Source: Romanomermis culicivorax
Taxonomy: Eukaryota; Nematoda; Enoplea; Mermithida; Mermithidae
Assembly (NCBI GenBank): GCA_963922205.1
Contig: CAWUHX010000136.1
Span: forward strand, 620,001 to 684,000
Reading direction: 5' to 3'
Length of the DNA stretch: 64,000 nucleotides
Positions 57,001 through 64,000 of this stretch are shown here, in pieces. Both the position numbers and the translations under genes were made by a program. The notes beneath the pieces were generated by a model. It searched no databases and was not told the DNA's origin. It saw nothing but the letters and a program-made list of their open reading frames with translations. Each line of letters opens with the position of its first letter. Positions within the stretch are counted from its first letter, which is position 1.

Positions 57001-60000
57001 TTCAGAGATGCAAGCTGCGAAATGGACTTTGGGATTCTGTTTGGGTTTTGGGGTGAATTCAAGCTGTTTGACCTGTAAGTAGGATTTGGGCAAGGGGACA
57101 GTGAATTCGGTTACTGTACGAGGTGGTAATTCTAATTTCTCATCTAAATAAGTTCCACCACGAGTTGAAAGAGGGCTATATTCTAGGCCATCACAAGGTA
57201 GTATAACATTGCCAAATTTGACCTGTGATTTTTGATTGTTGATAGTGTATTCCGAAAATCGACTGAGAAAGTTTTTGCCTAGAAGGATGTCTGCTGTGCA
57301 ATCTTTTTGGACATGGACCATGATTGTTTCCTGGATGGTTTGGGCTGTCACTGTGACAAAAGTGGTTCCTACAAAGTGAATCGGGAGATTATTTGCTGCT
57401 TTTGCTTGGACTAGCGGGGGTTTCATGTCTAACTGTAAAAGTTGAGCGACTCGGGAATCAATGAGTGAGTAAACTGCACCAGTGTCAATCATGCCTTTTG
57501 TCATTAATTTGCCGTTAAGTGTGATTGGGATGTGAGGGGTATGTTTTTCAGTTACATTCTGGGGTGGCTTGTTTGATGCAGATTGCTGAATTTGATTAAT
57601 GAGTTCGATTGCAGGAGTTCGGGGGGTATCAATATCGACAAGGACGTATTTCTGCTGTGTTTGCGCCCCACGACGATTAGCTAATTCTAAGAGAGCATGG
57701 CCGAATGATGGGGGAATGGTCTCATGTAAATGTCTGTTGTTTGAAGGTATTTCGTATGCATGTTTGTTTGTGGCATGATGCTTTGGAGAGGGGAAATATT
57801 TTCGAAGAACGAGGAACGAATAAAAGACGCCTGCAATAACTACAGTAATAACGGCTAGATTTATAATGATTTGCAGGGGTCCTTTGAGTAAATTGTTTAA
57901 TCCGTCCGTGAGACTTTGGGTGGTACCGGTTATTACATGTTCTATGCCTTGACCGGCGCCAGAGAGTGTATTTCCGAGTGTTTGGCCAGTGCCTGAGATC
58001 ATGTTGTAAACTGTATCGGAATTGAGAGACATTTGGGCGGTGTAGTTGACGAGTTTTTGGACAATGTTTTCGAGTGTGTGAGTTTTGTAAATGTATTGTT
58101 TCAAAAAGAGTAAGTTGGTTGAGATAGTTGCAAGTTGATCATGAAAAATGGCGGGTGTATTGAAATGGAAGAGGGAGAAATTTTGGTTCCAGACAATTTC
58201 TAAGGGTAAGTTTGTAACATGGGGGGATCCTGTTTCACTGACCCATGTATTATTCTGTTTGTAAAGGGCTACATGCATGTGATGGCAGTCAACGGTTTGC
58301 GAAAAAGGGGTCAAATCGTTGCCTCCTGGATTTGAAAACATGAGTTCAGTTCCTACGAGAATGGGCAAAAGTTTGTAGCATGTTTGGTTGATTTTGTGGT
58401 TGTAAAAGATTTTAGATGCATTTACTTGTTTACAGGGCCAGACTGTGAGGGCTTCTCCTGTGAATTCTGCTATGATGTCGGTTCGCTGTAGGAATGCACG
58501 CGCTCCAAGGGTTGCATCAAGACGCAAGATTTGCCATACGAGATCAAGGTGACGCTGTGCCTGTCTGCATAATTCATTCCATACATTTTTGAAATTTTGA
58601 ATTTCGAATTCCTGTATTTTGTCTGCTAGATAGTTTAGTTTTGCATTAATGGGTTCAAAATCATCAAAATCGTATAATGTAGTATGAGTTTCGTTGGTTT
58701 TTGGGGTTAAAAATGCATTACGATGTGGGGTGCTTTTGTCTAATTGTACGATAATGCCTTGTTCGGTTAGAATGCTATCTTGGATTTCTGGGCAATTGGG
58801 GTTCGAAAAAACTGTATTTTTGACCGAGAATGCACCTTGTAGTTCTTCTATTATCATGTGTGTTTGCGTGAGTTTGATGGGATGTGTATTTTTGTATTCG
58901 AAAGGGCATAAGTTTTCAAATGCTGTTTCATTCCAGATAATAGATCCGTCGGCTGTGACACAATGACCTGATGTCGGTTTGCATGACCCTAGGTCGCCTA
59001 ATGTACCTGTCATAGATTTTCCATTCCAAGATGCTATTTGTCCTATTTCTATGATGACGTTAGTGACTGAGGTACAATGGTCTGTACAACACCATGTGTA
59101 TTCTACGCTTAAGGAGTTATTTGTTGACCAAAATCCTGGTTGGGTTTCGTATAATTTTTGACCGTTGTGTTCTTTGTCTATAACGATTGCCTTACAAACA
59201 TGTGGGGTTAGATTTTGCATTTCGGTTTGGTCGAAGACAATACCTTTTGATCCAAAAAATCCTGTATTAGTACAAATTTTGCGTTTGCGAACACTGCATT
59301 TGTATGCGTCTGTAATGTGGGGCTTAGTGGAGGGGATATAGATTTTTCCAAATGTTTGTACGGGTTTGTCTACTGTGGAAGGGGGCATGCATGATACAAG
59401 TTTTGGTATGCTGACTGAGTGACCGCTCAATGAAGTTCCACACATCTGAAATTGGGCACTACACGATGTGGGGATTATTATACAAAGAAAAATACAAAAC
59501 ATCGGCCAATGTAGTGTTTTATTGGAGGCGGCGGGGTACTGTGTTTTTTCGCTCTGTTCGATTTGGCGTGGCGCTTTTTGGTGTTGTCGTTTTGCGATTT
59601 TGGGCTGGGGGGGTGGCCGGTTTGAAATCTGAACGGTCTGTAAAACTTTAGAAGTTGAGTTATGGGATGGGGTTTGGACTTGCTTACTTGTGGGGGTCGG
59701 TAGCAATGTTTGGCGGGGGCGGAATCGGTAGGGTTCAGGGGTCAGACCGTGTAAGAGGGACAATAAGTTGCGACCTGTTTTCGACGGGGTGTCAGGGGCG
59801 GTGGGCGGCGTTGTGTCTTGCTTTCGGGGGATCTTGTAGCCTACGGGGATGGTGGGCGGCGATTTTTCGATTTTTTCGGCTTCAGGCGTAGGGGGTGGTG
59901 ACATGGCGCACCAATCGGGTACGTCCAGATCAAGGACGTATTCGTCACTGCGGCGGTGGGTGTTGGGCATGATAGTTCCTAAAGTAGTCTGAGGGCCGTT

Positions 60001-61263
60001 AGTAATGGCGGGTAATTTTGAGTAAAATGCGGGGTCGTCAATGTCCATGAGGGGTTGGGGTTGCCTGTACTCAATGCAATTTTGAATATTACGACTCTGC
60101 TGATTTGGACAATACCTGCTTGTATGACCTCTCTGCTTGCATATAAAACATTGAAAATTGGAGTAGGATTTTGAAGGGCAGTTATCTGATCTATGTCCTG
60201 TTTGGGAGCAGTGGATGCATGGGCTTTTACAATCACGTGTACTGTGATTATTACGGAAACAGATTTCACATGATTTTCGGGTGCCTACTGATTTACAATT
60301 ACGAGCTACGTGTCCGATTTGTCCACACTGGAAGCATGTGGGTTGCCTAGGGGTGGTATTGTTCCTGTGAGCGTTATTCCTGCTGAAAGTATTGTTACTG
60401 AAATTGTTGTAGCTACTTTGTTGTGGGGGTTGAGGTTTTTGTTTGATCTGCAACTGTAAATCTTTTACTTGTTGTTCTAACTGATGCAAAAGATCCTGTT
60501 GGTCTGTATTTCTGGTTAGGGAAAAGATGGGTTCGGGTTTTGGGGGTATAAATGGAAGGGTGTTAGATTTCAGCTCATTTCTAAGGATTTGTTGTTCAAT
60601 GTAAGCTGCTTCGTCTGACATTTCTTTTAGAGTTGCGAACCTTCTATACTTAATTGCTTCCCTGATTTCGTTTTGCATGCCTTCTACAAAGAGGGGTTTT
60701 ATGATCATTTCTCGTGCGTCTGTGTTAAAATTAGGGTAGGCGAGGGTTGCGAGATGTTCTAGATCAAATAAGAATTCCGTTACTGTTTCTGATCGCTTTT
60801 GTTTTCTTTCGCGTAAGAATTGTTGATGTAGCTCATTATCTCTATTGTTTGGGAAAAATGCCTGTAATGCGACTTTATACTGCTCGTATGTGTGGGGAGG
60901 GTTTTCAGAATTTGCTAAACTTTTGAATTTTGCTAACGCGGCTCCTCCTAAATGAATTTCTAAACATGCCAACTTTAACTGTACGTCTGTATCTTTCATG
61001 CCTTGGAGTGCCATGAATTGTTCTAATCTTTTGTTCCATTCACCAAAATGTTGGGTCACGCCGCCCGTGAATACTGTAGGTTTCGCGTAGAAATTGTTTG
61101 CCATGTTATTACGAATGTTTGCTGTTCTTAGATCGTCTATTAGGGTAGGGTTTACTGTATTCTGATTCAATTGTGTGCGTAGGGTACGAAAATGTTCTGA
61201 AAACAAATCGTTTATCTGTTCTCTAACGATTTCTCCTAAATGATCTTGCGTTTGGTGGGTCAT
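54034..61263 (-). CDS. Gag-glycoprotein-protease-RT-RNase H-integrase polyprotein, 2409 aa
   Basis: One frame codes for the complete element. Gag capsid region is about 55-230, with four CX2CX4HX4C zinc knuckles at 310-323, 332-345, 349-362 and 372-385. A Pro/Thr-rich linker (400-580) leads to a signal-peptide-like segment (586-602), a Cys-rich ectodomain and a transmembrane helix (about 1130-1152). Retropepsin has D1260-T-G in MIDTGAVYSLID. RT has YLDD at 1686-1689 and PFGLTNAPATFQRLM; RNase H has TDAS (D1835), E1875, D1902 and D1945. Integrase has the H/C zinc region (H2058, C2085, C2088), the D2120, D2180, E2216 triad with 35 residues between the last two, and GPYTV near 2357. The usual order puts Env after Pol; here it is between Gag and protease. 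All catalytic residues appear present. Start chosen as the first Met after the leader. Confidence 0.95.
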   Translation of the reverse strand: MTHQTQDHLGEIVREQINDLFSEHFRTLRTQLNQNTVNPTLIDDLRTANIRNNMANNFYAKPTVFTGGVTQHFGEWNKRLEQFMALQGMKDTDVQLKLACLEIHLGGAALAKFKSLANSENPPHTYEQYKVALQAFFPNNRDNELHQQFLRERKQKRSETVTEFLFDLEHLATLAYPNFNTDAREMIIKPLFVEGMQNEIREAIKYRRFATLKEMSDEAAYIEQQILRNELKSNTLPFIPPKPEPIFSLTRNTDQQDLLHQLEQQVKDLQLQIKQKPQPPQQSSYNNFSNNTFSRNNAHRNNTTPRQPTCFQCGQIGHVARNCKSVGTRKSCEICFRNNHSTRDCKSPCIHCSQTGHRSDNCPSKSYSNFQCFICKQRGHTSRYCPNQQSRNIQNCIEYRQPQPLMDIDDPAFYSKLPAITNGPQTTLGTIMPNTHRRSDEYVLDLDVPDWCAMSPPPTPEAEKIEKSPPTIPVGYKIPRKQDTTPPTAPDTPSKTGRNLLSLLHGLTPEPYRFRPRQTLLPTPTSKQVQTPSHNSTSKVLQTVQISNRPPPQPKIAKRQHQKAPRQIEQSEKTQYPAASNKTLHWPMFCIFLCIIIPTSCSAQFQMCGTSLSGHSVSIPKLVSCMPPSTVDKPVQTFGKIYIPSTKPHITDAYKCSVRKRKICTNTGFFGSKGIVFDQTEMQNLTPHVCKAIVIDKEHNGQKLYETQPGFWSTNNSLSVEYTWCCTDHCTSVTNVIIEIGQIASWNGKSMTGTLGDLGSCKPTSGHCVTADGSIIWNETAFENLCPFEYKNTHPIKLTQTHMIIEELQGAFSVKNTVFSNPNCPEIQDSILTEQGIIVQLDKSTPHRNAFLTPKTNETHTTLYDFDDFEPINAKLNYLADKIQEFEIQNFKNVWNELCRQAQRHLDLVWQILRLDATLGARAFLQRTDIIAEFTGEALTVWPCKQVNASKIFYNHKINQTCYKLLPILVGTELMFSNPGGNDLTPFSQTVDCHHMHVALYKQNNTWVSETGSPHVTNLPLEIVWNQNFSLFHFNTPAIFHDQLATISTNLLFLKQYIYKTHTLENIVQKLVNYTAQMSLNSDTVYNMISGTGQTLGNTLSGAGQGIEHVITGTTQSLTDGLNNLLKGPLQIIINLAVITVVIAGVFYSFLVLRKYFPSPKHHATNKHAYEIPSNNRHLHETIPPSFGHALLELANRRGAQTQQKYVLVDIDTPRTPAIELINQIQQSASNKPPQNVTEKHTPHIPITLNGKLMTKGMIDTGAVYSLIDSRVAQLLQLDMKPPLVQAKAANNLPIHFVGTTFVTVTAQTIQETIMVHVQKDCTADILLGKNFLSRFSEYTINNQKSQVKFGNVILPCDGLEYSPLSTRGGTYLDEKLELPPRTVTEFTVPLPKSYLQVKQLEFTPKPKQNPKVHFAACISENQNSRIRISVLNTQETAQILYPGTCIGTVSCYIPKQNAPANVTPSTQNQPNRFDTFTWLKENVNLTSSDLTETEKMQLLRALSKYPTLYAKSKMDVGRTTLVSHTIDTNGSQPVRRQLYRTSPKEKQIIQAEVEQLAAAGVISQSNSPWCTNTVLVPKKDGGHRLCIDFRGLNKVTKKDTYPLPRIDEILDTLRGMKYFTSLDQSNAYYSIPIAQADREKTAFNCSAGQYQFNYLPFGLTNAPATFQRLMDVILSGLQWNTCLVYLDDVLVFADSHAQMLERLDTILARFSQAGLKLNIQKCKFCQPQVQYLGHVISQQGISPDPHKVQAIYDIPTPKSSKEVKSFLGLPSYYRRFIPNCSQVSSPLTSLLKKNSEFSWGPEQQNAFTKLKELLIHAPILQHPDFTKPFILQTDASKLGIGAILSQLDSKGQDRPIAFGSRTLKPAERNYPITELETLAVVEFVKYFRPYLFQQHVIVHTDHTAVQAVLQKENPSPRIARWGLALSGIQLDIRPKKGTANRNADAVSRFPSQTAKQSFDIEQLETRPEISTINSVLEAEATEQEEQQKNFAELQRTDPTVKSILAKIAQKHPLTLIKFAVHQNILFRIVDKQAKLYIPKSQVQHLIASHHDSKFTGHFAARKTLHLLRQKYFWPQMSRDIKRYCKTCHPCQTQKALRHKVHANLVPIQPTGPFDRVGVDCMGPLPLTEDGNRFIVVFIDYFTKYVEAFPTPDITAATIAKLFVTKIVCRHGSPKIIHCDRGTDFVSDLFSRITSLCNTQKIHTTPYHPIANGEVERCNQTLATRIRMYINSNHTDWDTYLPYAVFSINIHKNDSTSYPPFELLHGRQANLPSDAALNFFPTSYMVDLNDYALRVKSHFTEALSTVQKSLQKAQAHYTRQYNKHAQNIHYKTGDLILYKNHSCKQGLTPKFLPRQNGPYTVTNFMYPNVTLKHPHKNITFTVHVNETTPFYPRKATNESTPTPPQPRKP
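57784..59511 (-). other. Env-like membrane glycoprotein domain inside the polyprotein (aa 585-1160)
   Basis: The segment opens with MFCIFLCIIIPTSCSAQ (signal peptide; Met588 at 59502), then about 525 residues with numerous Cys, a WCC motif at 724-726 and nine N-x-S/T sequons (684, 715, 778, 857, 948, 959, 1004, 1028, 1073). All nine fall between signal peptide and membrane helix. A helical stretch at 894-944 ending TGEALTVWPC and a Gly-rich pre-membrane region (1084-1129) resemble class III fusion glycoproteins of the herpes gB/chuvirus type. That family call is from recall and is less certain than the membrane topology. It ends LAVITVVIAGVFYSFLVLRK. Its ectodomain would be lumenal, with Gag and Pol on the cytosolic sides. 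Confidence 0.75.
60109..60336 (-). other. Array of four Gag zinc knuckles
   Basis: Four CX2CX4HX4C knuckles lie within 76 residues (CFQCGQIGHVARNC, CEICFRNNHSTRDC, CIHCSQTGHRSDNC, CFICKQRGHTSRYC). They would bind RNA in the nucleocapsid. Most Gypsy Gags have one or two. Confidence 0.93.
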
Positions 61264-61487
61264 TCTTGGTTTACGATGGGGTTTCTGCTTAAATGCTTCA
61301 ATTTTTGCTTCACGCTGTATTCGTTTAAATGTATCGCTTAATGCTTCGTTGGAGGGGGTTTCCAGTTTGCTTAATACGAATACCGTCTTACTGTAGGAAA
61401 TGATTACTACTGTATTACTAATGCTTCTAAACGCCCGGATAAGAGTACACCTAACTGGGGGCAGGGAGTTCCACTGGTTAACGTAAA

Positions 61488-61505
61488 GGTACGGTCACCA
61501 AAATA
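61488..61505 (-). promoter_or_regulatory. Primer-binding region
   Basis: Minus-strand TATTTTGGTGACCGTACC starts at the LTR edge. It is the same 18 bases as at 30289-30306. The TGG that pairs with tRNA CCA lies five bases inside the LTR edge. Confidence 0.75.
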
Positions 61506-62399
61506 TGTAACGACCAGTTTTGAGTGAGGTACTTTACTTCTCAACCAACGGCGTTACGGCGGGGCAAATACGGGGCAGGGCGAACGGTTACAACAACAAC
61601 GGTTAATTCGACGGTCGCTTGAACGTCGACAAACAAAACGCGCTTCGAATAAAAACGGATGGGGGCCTCGGTTTAAATGCTTTCGAATAGTCGGCCGCTT
61701 GCAAATGTATAAAGACGGGGCGAACGCGGATCAAAAATAAAACGATACCCGAATAAGAACCAGAATGAGAATGACGAAAATCACGCTTTGCTTCTTCTTT
61801 TATACGGCGATTTTGGCCACTCCCTGGACGCTGCGGGAGGTCGAGCTTCTGTCCATCTTCTTCCGCCAATCGTCGTTTCCGGCTACGCTTTTTATGCTTT
61901 CTTAGTTACGCCTCTCTAACGCTTTTCTGGTACCGTATGCTTTCTGTGCTTCACTTGCTTTCTACGGTGGGCTTGGCCACACCTCTGTGCTTCTGTGCAT
62001 GCTTCCTGTATCGGTTTCTCTGTATACACATGTTTTGTGGGGCCGCCGCTACTGTTACACTTGAGACTACTGTACGGCGGGGCTTCTACATATTTTACTG
62101 TGTGCAGGTGTTGTTTACGATTTTTACTGGGGATTACGGTAGCTGTGGAATGTGTAGTTTAGTGTAGATTCTAGGGGAACAGCTGCCGTTTGTGCAAATT
62201 AATTAGGGCATCTTAATTGGGCTACCGGGGTGTGAACGGATCAAAATAAAGTACTTCACGTAATTTTGTAGGAATGTTTGGGTGTGAATCCCAGACATCC
62301 TTGAGACATAAAATGTGAAAAATAAAATAATATCTAATAAATGTCTATTACATACAGTATGCTACATATTTACAGTACTGCTTTAGCAGGTACGTTACA
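61506..62399 (-). repeat. 5' LTR, 894 bp
   Basis: It has TGTAAC...GTTACA ends and the same length as the 3' LTR. A TATAAAAG box reads on the minus strand at about 61805-61798, roughly 300 bp before the LTR end, a plausible promoter. Confidence 0.96.
61798..61805 (-). promoter_or_regulatory. Possible TATA box of the LTR promoter
   Basis: TATAAAAG on the coding strand of the element inside the 5' LTR. This is motif evidence only. Confidence 0.35.
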
Positions 62400-62403
62400 A
62401 GCC

Positions 62404-64000
62404 ATGTCACATTAAGTAGATCTTGTGATCAGTCACATTGATGGGAAAACCCATACCATATCTCATAGAAAATACGGCCATGCCACTGTAAGTGACATGC
62501 TGTGACCCCGTTAGGTGGCTCGTTAATGTATTTGTTTCGGGAACCTAACCCAGCTGGTACTACTACAGGAAAACCTATAGTCTACCTCAGCCTTGTCCTA
62601 GGGTTCGGCTGTAAAATAATGGACAATGCGGCCGGGTCAGGGGTGGCAATCCCTAGTCCTCATTTACTGAGAATGAGGGACTGTGCCATTCATGGAATGG
62701 CTTACTGTAGGGGACCCGATTGTCAATCTAAATCCCCTTATTGGCCCTGACCTTAAGGGTTCAAGGGCTTTTCTAACTGAGGGTACTCTCAAGGGAAAAC
62801 TGACTTAAGGAGGATTTCCACAAATATACCCTCAACAATAATAACCCCTGAGAGGACTCACTTAGTCCTCTTCTCAAAGTACTCGGCGCTGGGGGACGAC
62901 GGGGAAGTGGGTATGGTAATCCGAAAGCGATTCAGCATGGAGGGTTGGCAAATGCGAGTCAGCGAGCAATGACGGGGGTTCTCCATCAACAGGCCACGGG
63001 GTAAACGCTTAGGTTGGAATACAGTAACATATGAACCCAAGGGACACCAAAGGCCAATATGTAGATTTATTAAGAAAGGCAGCAGACACAGGCAAATATG
63101 CAAATTTATTATAAAAGATGCTGAGGAACCCTGAGTTGTAAGCTAAAAACGCAGGAGACGGTTTGGGCCCAGAAATGAGTGTGAAATTAAAGAAACAAGC
63201 CCTTTTAAAGGGCCCCGTAATCTACAGTATGCCTTGGGCGTAGCTAAGACACACCCAAGCTAACTTCTACAGCGGAAATCGCTGCAGAAGATGCCTATGG
63301 TCACATAGACATTTTCCAGTTCACTACATTAAGCATTGGGGTGAGTTTCACTCTCCATGCTAAACATATGAACCTCATCTAGAGAAAATTTCCAACTAGG
63401 CCTTTCATGTTGCTAAACGTTAAATAAAAGTGGGAAAATGAAAGAGAAATGAAACGCAAAAAGTGCACACAGAATTTGCATGTAAAAATATAAAAACAAA
63501 ACACAAAATTAATGTAAGCTACTGTAAAACAAAAAGTGGCAAAAAACATAACGAAAATGCATGATGTGAATCACCCGATGTTGGGCGAAATTCGTCGGCA
63601 CGTGACACCGAAGTCCTTCGAAAAAGGGGGTCCTCATCCTTGTATTGTTGAAGTTAATGCAGCATGTCTGTGGAGGTTAATCGTCCAAGTGGGTGTGATG
63701 GCGGGTGGTCAATGGTCCAATGGTTTTTCAGCGCGTTCTGACTCGTGGAGTTGTGTCAATGATGCATGGAGTTGCTCACGTCATATGATCAGTGTGGTCT
63801 GTTATGCATGGAGTTGCTGACGCCAATTGATCCATTTGGTAATGCATGGAGTTGCCATTTGTCGACTGTTTTGTGAGATCTGTAACAAGATCGAAAGAAA
63901 AATTTTAAGGGCAAGATGCAGGCTATCACACAGATGCGCCTGTGATATGAGGCAATAACCCTAGTTTAGATGCATTGATCCCTGCTCATTCTCTTCTTTT
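62404..64000. other. No recognised gene; short direct repeats near the end
   Basis: The frames found are short and lack motifs. TGCATGGAGTTGC occurs at 63763-63775, 63805-63817 and 63843-63855, with a decayed relative near 63744. The rest is non-repetitive within this window. Confidence 0.4.

Larger units (their letters stand above)
53109..62399 (-). mobile_element. Intact Ty3/Gypsy retroelement with Gag-Env-Pol in one frame, TSD AGCC
   Basis: The 9291-bp element has two 894-bp LTRs, each TGTAAC...GTTACA, that match throughout as far as I could read. AGCC is duplicated at 53105-53108 and 62400-62403. In minus-strand order the parts are 5' LTR (62399-61506), PBS (61505-61488), 224-nt leader, 2409-codon frame (61263-54034), PPT and 3' LTR (54002-53109). 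There are no stops or frameshifts. LTR identity and an open frame indicate a recent insertion. The RT-RNase H-IN order and 4-bp duplication place it in Ty3/Gypsy (Metaviridae). Confidence 0.97.

Noticed and set aside
54825..59891. Plus-strand frames of 60-90 codons across the polyprotein
   Set aside because: They are shadows of the 2409-codon minus-strand frame and show no motifs.

Overview
The window is AT-rich, intron-containing, repeat-dense DNA from a metazoan, most likely an invertebrate. The support is direct: three host genes with spliced, conserved animal proteins (PEX12, a SHP2/Corkscrew-type phosphatase, VPS29), many CR1/Jockey-like LINE fragments with FADD reverse transcriptases, hAT- and Harbinger-like MITEs, and two Ty3/Gypsy LTR elements. 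I cannot name the phylum from sequence alone.

Left third (1-16.4 kb). The minus strand carries PEX12, a peroxisomal import RING-complex subunit. Its first coding exon lies at 16286-16420 and its other visible exons at 519-4642; the zinc-binding end falls off the left edge. The whole six-exon SHP2/Corkscrew gene (5391-14170, same strand) sits inside PEX12 intron 1. The introns hold small MITEs and a LINE relic.

Middle (16.4-50.4 kb). No host gene was recognised here. It is layered transposon debris: MITEs with 8-bp target duplications, hAT relics, LINE relics, several 0.7-0.9 kb interspersed repeats with GC-rich palindromes, and at 29.7-36.4 kb a decayed three-LTR Ty3/Gypsy composite (4-bp duplication AGAA). 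Its only frame breaks are TGA codons, and its protease Asp is Asn; LTR comparison points to CpG deamination. A LINE cluster fills 38.2-46.9 kb, including one RT reading frame still open over 521 codons.

Right part (50.4-64 kb). VPS29 (plus strand, four exons, exon 1 coding only Met) is followed by a young, apparently intact Ty3/Gypsy retroelement at 53109-62399 on the minus strand, with two 894-bp LTRs that match throughout as read, TSD AGCC, PBS and PPT. Its single 2409-codon frame has the order Gag, membrane glycoprotein, protease, RT, RNase H, integrase. The glycoprotein has a signal peptide, a Cys-rich glycosylated ectodomain and a transmembrane segment, and resembles class III viral fusogens of the gB/chuvirus kind. 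An Env-like module between Gag and protease in one frame, rather than after Pol, is the most unusual thing here. Both LTR elements share the same 18-nt sequence just inside the 5' LTR.
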